This document shows, piece by piece, positions 1-14,100 of a stretch of DNA of 64,000 bases; the stretch's first letter is position 1, and the number at the start of each line of letters is the position of its first letter. Both the position numbers and the translations under genes were made by a program. The stretch comes from Anaspis maculata (lineage: Eukaryota > Arthropoda > Insecta > Coleoptera > Scraptiidae), in the NCBI GenBank assembly GCA_949128115.1, contig OX421963.1, positions 52,261,306-52,325,305 on the forward strand, read 5' to 3'. Under the pieces are notes generated by a model. The model ran no database searches. It saw nothing but the letters and a program-made list of their open reading frames with translations, and had not been told where the DNA came from.

Positions 1-572
1 CTTTTTTAGTCGCATCAGAAACCCCTTAAATAAGACCTCGGCTTGGCGGGGAAAACTTGATAAGTTGTTGTGTCCCTAGTTTCAACTGGAACCGCTCGCT
101 ACGCGTTCTTGCAGCAAAAACTTTCCAACCACTTGAAAACTGGTTGGAGTCGAGTATGCGCGCTGAATCACAGTTAGCAAACCGTCCCCAACTCGCTGCC
201 AAAACAAACCTAATAACTCTTTGACCGTCGGGATTGTCAAATTTCGGCTTCACCTTTCTACGTCAAAACCGGCGAAGCTTCTTGTCCAGTCAGTATAGAC
301 GTCCTTGGAAAAAACTGTTTCTAGACGGCAACCGCTGTGGTTTCCCATTCAAAAGCCCTAAAAGCGATTGGAAATGCCACATTGAAGTGCGAAACTGACA
401 AATGAAAAAATTTAACCATAAAAACGAACGATGCTGTCACTTTGCTGTATAATTCTGTGGGATAGACTTCTGTAACTCGTGTGCCTTCGTGTGGTTCGTA
501 TGTTGCGGATTGCATACACAGAACGTGACGTCACATGGCTTCACTTTTTTGAGCTCATGCTCCCTCCTGCTA
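1..572. other. Unassigned intergenic sequence
   Basis: No gene, RNA or complete repeat recognised before the first palindrome. Short open reading frames here lack family resemblance. Confidence 0.4.
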
Positions 573-574
573 TA

Positions 575-1520
575 ATCCACGTTTACCATCTCGTACATCA
601 CTTCAGCGCATACATGAGAACGCATACCTGCAGAGCGCGGTAATTTCAATTTTGACGCACGAAGTGTCACTGTCAATCAATAATCGAAATGTAAACAAAC
701 AACAAACATAACCTCCTAACCATTCAACGTTAAAATATTGTTCAGAATGAAATGTTACGACGTGCCGTATGGCAGAAAGACGCAAAAAAGATTCAGGTGA
801 TACGAAACACAACGAGCTGCAAGGCGATCGACGAAACAAGAGCGTTATTTGGCTAGATCTGTCAAAACGTCAAATCGACGTCAAGCGCTGTCAGCTGAAA
901 TTTGCGTGACGTTACACACGCACACCGTATTACAGTGTTGTCAACTTGTTGTCGTGATATAGATATGGCAACGTCCTACTTTCACAGGTATGCGCAGAAA
1001 CCTTTCGGGAAACGTGGATTATAACCTCCTTGTCATCTATGAGCAGCTCTAGATCACCTCTAGATTCAATCCACGTTTCCCGAAAGGCTTCTGCGCATAC
1101 CTGTGAAAGTAGGACGTTGCCATATCTATATCACGACAACAAGTTGACAACACTGTAATACGGTGTGCTCGTGTAATGTCACGCAAATTTCAGCTGACAG
1201 CGCTTGACGTCGATTTTACGTTTCGACAGATCTAACCAAATAACGCTCTTGTTTCGTCGATCGCCTTGCAGCTCATTGTGTCTCGTATCACCTGAATCTT
1301 TTCTGCGTCTTTCTGCCATACGTGCGTCTTCCGTCTTTCTGGCGCGTACATTTCATTCTGAACAATATTAAATGTTGAATGGTTAGGAGGTTATGTTTGT
1401 TTACATTTCGATTATTGATTGACAGTGACACTTCGTGCGTCAAAATTGAAATTACCGCGCTCTGCAGGTATGCGTTCTCATGTATGCGCTGAAGTGATGT
1501 ACGTGATGGTAAACGTGGAT
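575..1520. repeat. TA-flanked long palindrome, ends ATCCACGTTT
   Basis: Two arms of roughly 450 bp are near-exact reverse complements around a centre near 1020-1070. Outer ends ATCCACGTTTACCATC and its complement are each bordered by TA (573-574, 1521-1522), as expected for a TA target duplication. The inner arm ends repeat the same ATCCACGTTT motif. Non-coding. Confidence 0.85.
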
Positions 1521-1686
1521 TAAGATGATTCAATCTGTGTTGTCCAGCCAGCGCTAGGGAAACGTCGCGGATTCATACGTTTCCCGGACAGATTGCGATA
1601 GTACCCATGTGGAAAATTGGGGATTTCTGATTATTTATTGAAAAAAAAAAAATTATGGAAGAAGAACACGCATAAATTGTTGCCCA

Positions 1687-1866
1687 GGGCCGCTATTCTT
1701 GAATCGTGTGAGAGAAGCCCTAGGAGTAAAATACATTCCGCAGTACACTGATGTAGCGAATGTCAATGTTGCCTAAAATCGTGGTTTTTAGGCAACTTTC
1801 GCTACAGAACTACGGATTATATAAAACTCCCAGGACTTTTCTCACACGATTCAAGAATAGCGGCCC
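1687..1866. repeat. 180-bp palindromic MITE, copy 1 (GGGCCGCTATTCTTGAA ends)
   Basis: Terminal inverted repeats start GGGCCGCTATTCTTGAATCG and continue almost to the centre. A second copy lies at 9212-9392 in opposite orientation. No clear target duplication. Confidence 0.85.
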
Positions 1867-2180
1867 AGGCAACCTCCTACCGCTCTCTAATACGTGGCCT
1901 GATCATTGCACAACTTTTTTGCATTGAAAACCAACCATGATGATTATTCGTATTCTAACAGTGGATCCGGTGTTGAAACGTGTAAAATTTAGGACGTCAA
2001 TTTTTCCGAGGTTGGAATCTATCTTGTACTACTTTTTCGGCAGACAAGTTTAGCGGAGGGTTACGACAGAAGAAAAAACACTTAATGACGTCCTTAAGTA
2101 GGTAGGTACTAGTAACTGGTTATGTTTAACGTTCATCGCCTGTATCGCCCTCCTTGGTATCGCCACGGAACATTATTTTC

Positions 2181-3678
2181 CAATAGTGCGTTCTCCTAAC
2201 CCGACGGCGCAGATGCAACATGGACGCAACTGTCGCTATTTAGTGCCAAATTTGAAACATCCAGACAAATATCGATTTTTCTATGGAACACCAGGCTATT
2301 TCATGAATAAGCCTCCAGATAGATACAAAAAAGTTACTAGAAATGTGAAGGAGAACCAGTCGCAAGCCAAATTTCTATTTTGTATAGTTCTTTTTTACAA
2401 AATAATGGAAATATTGGAAGTTCGTTGCTTACTTCGCAAATGATCCACAGTCTGTTGATCGCGATGTTGTCAGATTTGGCATGGCCGCCGTTACCAATAA
2501 TAATTTATATTGCAATTACTGTCACCTGAAATAGTCACTATAAAATCAATTAATTTTGCAAGATGTTTCCTTGCGCATTTCTAGTTTAGAAATCTGACAC
2601 CATACTGCATGAAAATTCAAAATTTGAAAATTGCTATATCGAAATAATGGGGAACTATAGTGGCAAACGTCTGAAGTAATGGCGCTCGTGTTCCATGCAC
2701 CCCAACTGTCATTAGTGTCATTTTAAGCGTACATAACCTCAACTATGGAAGTGTTATTTCATTTTCATTTGTCAGCACTCAGCATATAACCAGCGGTTTG
2801 CGTCACTTCGTAAATTAAAAAGCAGAAAAAAGTCGAAAAGTCGACAAACGAAAAATAGCGGTGAAAAAAAAGGTAGTGCCGTGTCAAGTACCAGGCTGCA
2901 CCTTTGCACCAGCTCTTTTTTTCCTCTCAGTAGGGCTCCTTTCCGCCTCGACTCTTCTTTGAGCATTAGCACTTTTCCCCTTTCCGTACATTTCTTTGAG
3001 GGAGGTTATGTACGATAACTGTCAAGAGTGTCAATATGGGTGCATGGAACACGTCGCCCTCTACAATCCGTTTTGCCTATAGTTCCCCATTGAAATTTAT
3101 ATTTCTTGTTCACTTGGCAACCCCGAACAAGGCTTCTGCCGTTCTCCCGCCTGGCTTCTGGGCCGGAAAGTTTTATGCAATCCGCAGTACATTGATGTAG
3201 CAAAGATTGCCTAAAACGTACCGTGTGAGAGTGGCTCTTGCGGCTCGCCTACCTTTGGCCCCAGAGGCTTTCAGTTAGAGGAGAATCAGAAGGGGCCCTG
3301 ATCAAAACTTCCACTCCACGTGTTCGCGGAAACGGAATAAAATGAAACCTTTTTCTTCATCGTATCGACTCTCGGTTCTACACTTGTTATGAGGCAGTGT
3401 TTATTTCCATTTTTTCTTGTAAGAACCGGAAGCGTACCTTCCTATTCCACCTTCAAAATGATTGTTTTTAATTTTTAAAAGATTAAAATAACATCAGACT
3501 CACAACTCACAAACAGTGAGCATCAATATTTGAAAATTTCACTTACACAAACGATTATTGATAGGTTTTCTAATCATGTTACGTGTTAACAGACGCTATT
3601 TGTCTGGAAGTTTCATATCAAGCGCCTAAATAGTACGCACATGGGCCCGGATAACACGTAAGATACACAGTCCTATTG
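2181..3678. repeat. Interspersed repeat copy 1 (CAATAG...CTATTG), interrupted by a nested palindrome
   Basis: Shares its start (CAATAGTGCGTTCTCCT) and end (ACACGTAAGATACACAGTCC) with a copy at 47200-48165. This copy is longer because a 442-bp palindrome (2648-3089) and a short segment near 3117-3175 are inserted. Both copies keep an open frame of about 85 codons, but differences between copies are mostly replacement changes, so it is probably not a functional protein. Confidence 0.7.
2648..3089. repeat. Nested palindromic insertion (TGGGGAACTATAG ends)
   Basis: Arms of about 90 bp: TGGGGAACTATAG, GTTCCATGCACCC and GTACATAACCTC on the left reappear in reverse complement on the right. Absent from the sister copy near 47640, which shows it inserted into the older repeat. 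Confidence 0.75.
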
Positions 3679-3731
3679 AGGGTCAGGTAAACTGAGGATG
3701 AAAGGCCCACCCCACTCCTAATCTTAGGTAA

Positions 3732-4560
3732 AGGTGCGTTCAGTCAGCTTATTTAAGTGCGATTTATAACTCGATTTTAATTTTAGTCGCAATTTTAACG
3801 AAGTTCAAAGATACGATTCCCTCTTTACCTTTTATAACCCGATTTTAATCGCAAGCCGCAATCGCAACGATTTTAAGGATTTTAAGAAGTTGGCCAATAT
3901 CCAACTCTTGCGATCCGATCCTTACGATCGACCAATGAGAATCAAGATAATATCAAGATAAGCGAAAATGAACACAGTAGTCTTCTTGATTAGCAGTGTT
4001 ATGTTAGTGGATTTTCTGGGGACTTTTAGCGACAAGCTGCCGGGTGAGCAGTGGCGCAACTAAGAGGAGGTCAGCCAAGTACCCGCACCCACCTGTACAA
4101 ATATTTGACCTCAACGGGCCCTTTTCAACGTTTAAAATTCACACGAACATACATTGATTATGCTCATTTTCTCGAAAAATGTTCACTTGCGGCGCCTTCT
4201 TGGTCTGTAGGTACCAGCCTGTTCAAATCAAGGAGATTGTGTTCAAATGGGCTGGTTACGCCACTGCACTGCACCCTACGTTTTCTCCCTCCATTATGCT
4301 TTGCTTCCGACCGATGCGATCGTTACGATCGAGTTATAAATTTCCGAGGTGAATATGCTTACGATCGATCCGACTAAAATTGCGACTAAAATTAAAATCG
4401 AGTTATAAATCGCACTTTAGCCGCAAGTTTTAATTTTAGTCGCAAGGGCAGCGACGCCTATTGGCCCTTATAAACCAGCCTCCTCAGAACAGCCAATATG
4501 CGAGCAGCGCTTACGACTAAAATTAAATTTTGCGGCTAAATAAGCTGACTAAACCCACCC
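3732..4560. mobile_element. TWA-flanked DNA transposon, long (829-bp) copy, PIF/Harbinger-like
   Basis: Starts AGGTGCGTTCAGTCAGC and ends with a diverged complement; bordered on both sides by TAA. The inner terminal sequence (TAATTTTAGTCGCAA) is shared with the 166-bp copies at 54004 and 54636. TTA/TAA three-base target duplications are the hallmark of PIF/Harbinger elements. No transposase was recognised inside, so it is non-autonomous. Confidence 0.7.
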
Positions 4561-4783
4561 TAATTGTATAAATAGTAAAACGGCCCGCTTCGTGCGGCGT
4601 CCCAGTTGTTCTTTCATAGGCGTTTGTTGGCAAACATGTCCCTTCGCTTAATATTATCAATTTTCCGCAAATGTATCATCGTGTGTAAATAAATGTAACT
4701 AATGTACAGACAAAAATGTGCATACTCCATTGAAACCTACCACAAACATTAATACAAAAACAAATTAAAAAAGCTCAATACAA

Positions 4784-4789
4784 TTTATT
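4784..4789 (-). terminator. Candidate polyadenylation signal of syd
   Basis: AATAAA on the minus strand, 285 nt beyond the canonical stop, in an AT-rich stretch that fits a 3' untranslated region. Other weak A-rich signals are nearby, so the actual cleavage site is uncertain. Confidence 0.5.
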
Positions 4790-5073
4790 TAAAGTATAAA
4801 TAAAACATTTCTTTAGGGTCCAAGCTAAAATGTACAAATAAATTAATAAACAACAAAAGTCTACATTTACACATTATGTTACAAACAATATGGTTTTTTA
4901 TATACTTATAAAATTATAACATATTCACAGTATACGCTATATGATACTGACACAGCATTTCAAAGAGTAGTTACTTAATTAAACGTTACTTTTTTGTATA
5001 TTTAGTTCCAAAAACTCAATAATCCTTAAATATAGGTATCTGTCAATATTGATAATTATCTTTTTTTGTAAAA

Positions 5074-5192
5074 TTAACTACTGTTGGAAACTTGCCACAC
5101 AATCAAATGACTCTTTTCACCTTTGGGTTCGCCCTGAGCTGCTTCCACATCGCCCGTTTCAGTTATAACGCTGTCTTCCATTTCTTCATCAC
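5074..5192 (-). CDS. syd: syd exon 17a, canonical last exon
   Basis: Joins exon 16 to give [17 protein letters not shown] and ends [19 protein letters not shown], the canonical JIP3/JIP4 C-terminus (GDGED-type acidic stretch then SHxIVWQV). Acceptor acacag, stop TAA at 5074-5076. Confidence 0.93.
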
Positions 5193-8100
5193 CTGTGTGT
5201 TATTAAAAATTGTATTTTTCATTCTACACACAGAAACATGATCCTTATGATTAAGCAATTTCGTCTGTTGTAAAGGTAGCAACAGAAAATTGTTACACAC
5301 ATTTGCAGTAAAGGATCAATACCGTATTATTATAAAATATAAGTAGGTACTAGAGTTATACAACAGCAACATACCCCTCGGGATTCCCAGGAATATCAGG
5401 CATAAGTTGCCATATTAGAAGATGAGAGGCTCCATCTCTGGGTTCATTATCGTCCTCTGCAAATTTTTGGTTCAAATGACTCGAGTGCTGTCTTTTATTC
5501 GTTAAAAAAGGACATTTTTCAACAAATAAACTGATTCAAACCCCGAAGTGAAATTTTAACATACAAGAGATTTAGTGTTAGTAAAGAATTAGTAGCAGGC
5601 TACCACCAGAATTCTCTTTCAATATCAGAATTTTTATTCCTAGGAATCCGACTTTTTTCAAGTCATCAAGCCAACTACTTTCTTCTACTGTACTGTAAGT
5701 AACAACAGATCATGCATACATAGATTTTAGCTCGACTAAGTGCAAAAGAGAAAACTTACCAATTCTGAAATCAATGTAGCCTTCACCACCAGACATTACA
5801 AGCATGGCAGTGGGTTGTTTTGGAGGTAGACCTATGGTGGCAGAGGCCGACAAGGTTTCAGAAGGAGTCGATGCAGCACTCATGCCTGCAATTTTGAATA
5901 TACAAATTACAAATTAAATGTGGTATCATACAGCAGCAGCACGGCGATTCTGTAACTCGTAATATTGATACCAACTAGAGAATAGTAGTTTTCATCAGGT
6001 TTAGAGCGCATGCTCATGTTCCTTACCGGTCGGCGAAAATTCGACCTTCACGTGCTTACCAGACTCGCACAGCTCTGTAATGATTCTCCCCACCCTATAC
6101 CTCTGGTGCTAGCTAGCCGACCCTGCCGACCCGAACTGTCAAATCTTACGCATGTCCATTGAAACAAAAAAATTGTCATGAAAACTACTATTATAGCTTC
6201 AGTCACCCTGTATATTTCCCATCACGTGGTCTTGGTCTGACCAATAGATAACCAATAAGCTTGTTGTATGTATATCTGGTTGTATACTTGTGCGTGCACG
6301 CAGACCACACACCACTCCGCCGACTCCGCCGTGAATCGGCACTTCGGCAGTTTGGCATATTCTTTGGCCGGTATGTACCGGGTGGGCCATAAAAAACCGT
6401 GCTCGGAATTTTTCCATATAAATTTTTTATTTCGCCACCGATTTCATCGAGCTTTTCAGCATTGGCTAGCCAGTTGAATAGGCCGTCATTTCCATATTTC
6501 AAAATGACCGACGTATCAAAATTCAAGATGGCAGAAACAATTGGAAATAGGCCTTCTTTTGTTCTTGTTGCTTTTTATTAAAAATTACCAGAAAGTCAAA
6601 ACCAATAATGTACTATGAAGGAATAGACCTTTCTTGTCAATTTAACCACAACGTCTCTGCCCAACCAATAAAACCGGGTCATCTGCTGAGGAGCTATCGC
6701 GAGTTGAAGCAAAGCCTGCTCTCCGTTTTTTTCATTTGCGCATAATTGACCCAAATTAGGTATTCTGCCCGCTGATCCGCCATATGCTCATTTCTCAACC
6801 GATTTTCTCAAATTTGGTATCAATGGCTAGCCAATTGAACAGGCTACATTTTCATATGAGAAAATAATCGACATGTCAAAATCCAAGATGGCGGAAGCAT
6901 TTGAAAATATAATTTATTTTGTGCTCATTGCTTTTGATAAAAGTTAGCAAAAAGTCAAAACCAATCATTATTATGAAGGAATAGATCTTCCTCGACAATT
7001 CAAGAACGCAACCAATCAAATCGGGTCATCTGCTGAGGAGCTACTGCGAGTTGAAGCGAAGCTTACTTTCCGTTTTTCTATTCCAACAAGGACGATAAAG
7101 GCCCATTTTCGATAGTTTCCGCCATCTTGAATTTTGACATGTTGGCCATTTTCTCATATGAAAGTGGTAGCCTGTCCAATCAGCTAGCCATTGATACCAA
7201 AATTAGGTTGGGAAATGAGGATATGGCGAGCAGGATCATTTATGCGGGAATAAGGAACCGGTAGGTGAGCTTCGCTTCAACTCGCCGTAGCTGACCCGAT
7301 TTGATTGGTTGCGGTCTTGAATTTTCGAGAAAGGTGTATTTTTTCATAATAGTTATTGGTTTTGACTTTCTGCTAATTGTTATCAAAAACCAAATAAAGA
7401 ACAAAAGAAAATCTATTTTCAGTTGCTTCCGCCATCTTGGATTTTGACTTGTCGGCCATTTTCTCATATGAAAATGATAGCTTGTCCAATTGGCTAACCA
7501 TTGATACCAAATTTGAGAAAATCGGTTGAGAAATAAGAATATGGTGGATTGGCGGGCAGGTTACCTAAATTTGGGTCAATTATGAGAAAATGAAAAAAAC
7601 GGAAAGTAGGCTTCGCTTCCATTTGCAATAGCTCCTCAGCAGATAAACCGATTTTATTGGTTTTGGTCTCAAATTAACAAGAAAGGTGTATTCTTTAATA
7701 ATACATTATTGGTTTTGACTTTCTGGTAACTTTCAATAAAAAGCAACGAAAATAAAAGAAGGCCTATTTTCAATTGTTTCTACCATCTTGAATTTTGATA
7801 TGTCAGCCATTTTGAAATACGGAAATGATAGCCTATTCAATTGGCTAGCCAATGCTGAAGCTCGATGAAATCGGTAGCGAAGTAAAAATTTTAGAAGGAA
7901 AAATTCTGAGCACGGTTTTTTATGGCCCACCCGGTATAAGTGCGACGAATGTTGAACGTTGTTTTTCGCACGTTTGACTTATAGGAAAATAATTCATAAA
8001 GTCGTCTTGTGGCAGAGACCTCAACATCCCACACATGCACTCACAATAATTCAAGGTTGGCAAAAACCCAGCTTTTTTGAAAAAATGGGTGGGTTTTTGC

Positions 8101-11100
8101 TAGGTAATTGGGCTTTTGGGCTTTTGCTGGGGATTTGTGTTCGATTATCAGATTATCACAGAGTGCTTTTGTCGTGAAATTTCAGCCAGTTTCCTAATGA
8201 GTTTTTGATAAAATCCAAAGTGGCCTTTTGTGCCAGAGACCAAGTGATTTTCCAAGTGAATTTCATTCCGTGTTATTCCTGACATGCATGCCGTTTGTCT
8301 TTGACGTGTTCACCAGAGAACGACATGAGATGTTGCATGCGCATGTTCACCACATAGGTAGGGTCTGAACGTCGTTATAATGCAGAGCGAAAGGTTTCAT
8401 AACCTCGCAATAAAAAGTTTGTTATAATAGGGCAATTGCATGATGTTGGTTCAGCTTGTCGCCACTTGGTGGCTTTGGTTCGGTGGCACAGAGCGCTTGC
8501 ACCAGATCCAGATTATCGATCAGTTTTGTTTGTTTATGTTTTGCAAATTGCAAATAAAAGTCGAAAAACGGCCCATCGCTTCTTCAGGGCGTCATTGGTG
8601 GGAAACTTGTGGAATTTTATGCCATTTCTGTTTTGTTGAATTTTGAGCGCGGTGTGGCACACAACATTTATAGGGCATTTTTTAGCGTAGACAATATAGA
8701 AAGATGAGAAGAGAACTAATGACAGCGAGCAATACACAATATTGCGTGAACGCTTAGCGCATGCGCTAAAAAACGAGGTGATTCGTTCTAAGTCTTCCAT
8801 ATGTTACGCTGTAAAATAGGTGATTCTCAAACTAAGCTCAATGGATTATGCGTCGTTTTCAAGTAGAAGTGGTTACATAGAAAAATCGGTGTAACCCTCG
8901 CAACCTATTCATGAAAGCACATATGTGAGGGATCATTCCCAAATGCCCCAAATTACGAAATAAAAAAACATGGAACACTTCAACCATAACATTCAAATTA
9001 ACCGCAAAATTCTCTGGGGATATTCCATTTAATCAGTGCTGTATTGTATTGACGACAGCATGATGTGGTGACAGTCAGTCCTCTGAGTGGCACACACTTT
9101 TTCGACCGCCGAATATATCCATTTTAAATCGGAATAAGGCTTCCAAATTGCTGATAAAACTGAACAAAATGTCAACGTCAAACACAGAAATCAATGTCAT
9201 TGTCGAATTTTGGGCCGCTATTCTTGAATCGTGTGAGAAGAGTCCCTGGGAGTTTTATATAATCCGCACTACACTTCTGTAGCGAAAGTTGCCTAAAAAC
9301 CACGATTTTAGGCAACATTCGCTACATCAGTGTACTGCGGAATGTATTTTACTACCAGGAACTTTTCTCACACGATTCAAGAATAGCGGCCCTGAACATG
9401 CGCGATAATAACTTATCACCGTTTTCTTAGTTCGCATGACATCCGTGTCGGAGCGCCACTTCCGCGCAATATTGTGTATTGGTGTGGCGAGATAAATGTT
9501 AATTTTTTCAAGTGCCAAAGTCACGCAATTGACAGTTATGACACACGATTTGGCGATTTGCAATACCAATTGATAAACCTAAAGTCCCCAGGTGGCAAAC
9601 GGCGCCGCAAGTGCCCCCTACATGCAATCGCCCTATACCTGGGGCCCTATTCCTACGTCCGAAGCGATGCGGACCGGATCGGATGCAACCCGATCGCTTC
9701 GCCTGCTTTCAAAATTTGGTATTCCTACGCTCGTTCACCCGTGTGTTTTCGCATGGATTCGGAAGAATTCGCCGAGCGAAATGTCAACGCTGCCAGTCGC
9801 ATACGTCAAAAGCGTTGAACCATAATCCCGGCCTCAAGAGCCTCAAGAGTTCAAATTGTGGTTTGAGAGCAAGTCTTGTCTAGATAGTGAAAATGGAGGG
9901 TGTTACTTGAAAGAAAAAGCAGCTATGGCTCCCTCCCGCAGGTCTCAGGCGGAGCGAAATGCTCTTTGATTTTTGGTCACGGTTACGGCCAATTTCACGA
10001 GCTGAAATGCTGTGGAAGTAGAATGCCGGCCGACGAATTAACTTGAAGGAGGTACAAGCAAAGCACAGTTCGAGTGTAGCGCTAAAATCTGTGGAGGCAT
10101 CTTCCCATCAGCGCCATCCGGAAACCGTCTCTTAACATTGTCAACGTCAGCATCGCTTTTGGCTTCCTCCAAGTCTTCGATTGGGTATCCGTTGTTGTGC
10201 CCGTGGCACACGTAAGGCATTTATTATTGGTTCACTATCAATCAAATTATTCGGAATCAAACACACACTGACAGATCATAACTATTAATAATCATTGTGA
10301 CATTCATTTGAAATTTTGTTACTGACATTTCTGTCACTTGCGACAGTTTTCAGATTTTTTTGGTGGAAATGTCTTTTTAATTGGTGCTTTTTATCAGGGA
10401 ACCTTGGGAACACTGCAAAGGTTGCACGAGGGTTGCACGCACCGCTCTTCGCATGACCCATGGCATGCGGAAGCCAGGCGGACGGCGCGTCACGTAGCAA
10501 CGGCGGGATCTCAGGCGAAGCGAACAACCGCTTCGCCCGTAGGAATAGGGCCCCAGCTGTATACAGCCGCTTTCAGCGTCATAGGTCGGCCTCGAAAACA
10601 AGAATTGTCACTACCTGCGAAAGATAACGTTATCCCAGCGTTCAACCACTACGTTCGTGCCCACTACTGAAGGGGCGTGGTGTACACACAAGTGCACAAC
10701 AAGCTTATCGGTTATTTATTGGTCAGACGGAGATTACGTGATTGGAAATATACAGGACAGCTGACCATACCATCTTTCGTCGGTATACGATATAACGAGT
10801 TACAGAATCGCTATGCAGGAGGAGAGATACGACAAGATACGATTCTTCTTGCACGATCACGTTCACGTCCTAAGCTCCAGCTCAGCATTTATATGCCGTT
10901 CATGTTTTAAATTCAGTAGAATGACTTTTTGGAGCAAAAATAAAGTGACAAGCTGGGGGGCTACGGATACGGCTGATGGCACCTGTAAAGTTTTGAAGCG
11001 AAACTATCAGCAGCCATCATCCGTATCCTTCCAGCGCTCCAGCTTGTCACTTAATGTTTGCCCAAAAATTCATTCTACTGAAAATAAAAAGTGAACGGGA

Positions 11101-14100
11101 TATACATAATATGTATGTACGGCTCAGCACGATTTACCAATTCAACGCGCTAGCGGGCGCGTTCCCAATCGCCGCGCTTGGTAAATTTGAAAACCATGCC
11201 AAGCTCAGCACGTACTAAGTGCTAGAAGCTTGGCGGAAATGGAACAACAAAAATTACAGTTCGATATTGCATTTTATAATATTTACCTCCATTGCCAGGA
11301 ACGGATACGAAAAATTTGACGTTGTCTCGGTGACCATGGAAACTGAGTTGAGCATGCGCCATGGTACAGTAAGGAACGAAGCTCCCGGGAATCGGGGGCA
11401 TTCGAATGCCACCGCCAGGAACCAGACTGTGGCCTCCACGCGACACAGTGTTGCCAACTGCGCCGCTTTCGCTCAACGGCACGGAAATTATGACACCATT
11501 GCTGGTACCTATCCACAGTCTGTTCGAAGATATGAGAAGACATGTGATGCGGACGAATGAAAATCCTAATTTGCCTGTCCCTGTAGAACAGAAAAGCAAA
11601 AGCCAATAATAAAAGCACACTTGTTCATTAGAAAAAAAAACCTTTTACAACATTCTCATCAAACTGTGAATCTGGCACACTTTCAGGTACCACGAATTTT
11701 AAACTTATTGCGCTAGTGAGAGCATCTCATTGGTCAGTCACTGAGAGCGGTCAGCGCTAAATGTAAACTGAATAATATTAATGACGATCAGGAAGTGTCC
11801 ACGGTTGAAAGATTGATAGAAACGCAGCCTCCTCACTTTTCAAGGAACATGATTTTTGCAGAAACTCACCTAGCATCTTACTAACGTATGGTTCGATGTC
11901 CACATCTTGGAGATGTTGGTATGTATGAGCATGATACAATCGCAGCGTTGAATCGAGACGAATGGAAACCCACACGCCTTCACCCAACCATGCAATTTGT
12001 CTTACCTTTAAAATAAAGAAACAATAATGATGAGCGTTATCTTACCAACTTCAAGATCTGATAGTGTTTCAGATACTTTTCTGATCAGGCTGGCTTGTCA
12101 TCCTGACCAGACAATAAGGCACATATGGATAAATCTATGTTTCCGCTCAGATTTAAATCGATTTTTTAATCTCAAAAAACAAAATTATACATCGAGTTGA
12201 TGATTTTCATGAAGGATACACTCAATTCGAATAGCCTCTAAAATATTTTCAAAAATTCTCTAGCAGCGATTTTTTTTTGAAAATCGTGAAATAAAAAACA
12301 AGTTTTTCAAGTTAACTTGTTTGAACTCATCTTTATCCAAATTCAACATCAAATACAAATTCAGGAGATTGAATTTAGTCAGAAAAGATACCAAACTTGT
12401 GACCGGTTCTGAAGAGTGATCGAATAAATTTCTCCTCAAAGTAAGCCTCAGTCTCCTTGTGGCTACGTTTTGTCGCTAGATTTTCAGGAATCAAGGCGAC
12501 TTGAGGAGAAATTTATTCGATCACTCGTTATATGGTCCAGGAAAAAAACACCCAGCCGAGCTTCCCCCCACGAGCCCCTTTTCAACAGTGATCGACACTT
12601 TTTGAGCCAAAATGATATCAACGGGATATGGTGCCTCGAATAACGACGTATTTGCATCCAATGGATTGACCTGTTTCATCTTCTCCATTTCAAGTTGCGA
12701 CCCCCTCCCCATCCTTCAAATAACTCAAAACCATAGGTTGCGATTTTGGATGTAGTAGGGCACTCAATTCCTAACAGAAAATCAAATTTTCAGAACGTCC
12801 ATTTTTTTCCGAAGTTAAAAATTATCTTTCTTGTACTACAAGCCAAAAAGTCCAAAAATCAGTACACTCCGTATCAAATACTGTTCGCGTTTTATGGACA
12901 ATCACTGTCCATAAAATCCTACCTACACGGAAAGTATGCATAAAACTAAAACTTACAGGACTTTCCCTCCTTGGATGAGCCTCCAGAGAATGAATGATCT
13001 GCAGCTCTCGGGGTTCAAGGACGTGGATCTTGTTCCGATAACCGCACCAGACTTTATCACCGACCACGGCCAAGCACCTGACCGACTGATGGGGCAATCC
13101 AACTTGAACCAGATGATACCTGGACAGGTCCCACTCCCCTTCAGTGTTCCGTGAGAATATCGCCAGTGTACCGCAAGCCAGAGCGCACACGACTTTCCCG
13201 TTTATATGACTGACAAAAAAAAAAGGTTAATTAGAACCAATTACCTTCCCAAAAAAAGTTATGATGGAGATAAGTACGATGCAATATTTGGCAATCGATC
13301 TGAACAGCGGAAAACTAGTGTGCTCAAGATCTTTGATCTCAACGAGCTTTTGAAAAGGGTGTCCTGATAGGTGCCTTTGGATGATCACCTTGTTATAATG
13401 TCAAAATGCCATTATATTCAAGTAATCGGGTGGTGTAGAGAATACGGTGGTAGGGTCGAAATGGTTCAAATTCCCATGATGTACGCCACTCATGGACCTG
13501 TACGCCACTGGAAAAATTACAATTTACAATGAACTACGGGGTGTTTATAAGAGACTGTGATCGCGGCAGGCTTGGGTCAGGCCGAAAAACGTAGTAACAG
13601 GCGCAATTGTAGTGATCGAGAGCGGATTCCAAAGGCGATGCGATCACAGACGTTTATAAACACCCGGTACTAATAGCCCAGGCGCCAGGGAGCAAAAATC
13701 AGCTCAATAAGGAAATAATTATTTCCTGGCTGGAAACTAGCTTAAAATGATCTGTGTGGCTCAGGTTTTGACATACTAATTTCCCCCCTTCGGAAATGTC
13801 GGTGTCATGTCGCCATCATCAACAAGAAGTGCACCAGCGTGGTTTTTGCCAAATATCTTGATTTTGGGCCATCTGACAGCAAAAGATGTAAGAAGTCATT
13901 TTGAAACCAATGAAATTCCCACGGAATAGTTTTTAAATGACCTTTCTGCGACCTATGGTTTTTGGGATAAAGCTTCTGGAAGCGAGAGGCATTGTCGTAA
14001 AAGCTCCATGGCCACTTGACTCGAAAAACTACAATGTCGATGTGACAAAAAAATTTCGAAATGAGAGTTCTCGAGAATCCTTCATGCTATAGTTGCGGTG

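Larger units (their letters stand above)
5930..10835. mobile_element. Long-range inverted repeat bracketing 4.9 kb, probable decayed DNA transposon with nested insertions
   Basis: Left segments near 5940-5975 and 6200-6300 match in reverse complement a single block at about 10677-10830 (shared pieces include GCGATTCTGTAACTCGT and AAGCTTGTTGT). Between them lie the palindrome 6378-7934, the MITE 9212-9392 and the 914-bp element 9641-10554. No transposase was recognised. The boundaries are approximate. Confidence 0.5.

Noticed and set aside
2186..2443. Small protein gene of 85 codons
   Set aside because: Starts at GTG in a eukaryote, sits in a repeat, and changes between copies are mostly amino-acid replacing.
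11219..11609. Plus-strand frames opposite syd exon 15
   Set aside because: Mirror frames of a conserved propeller exon.
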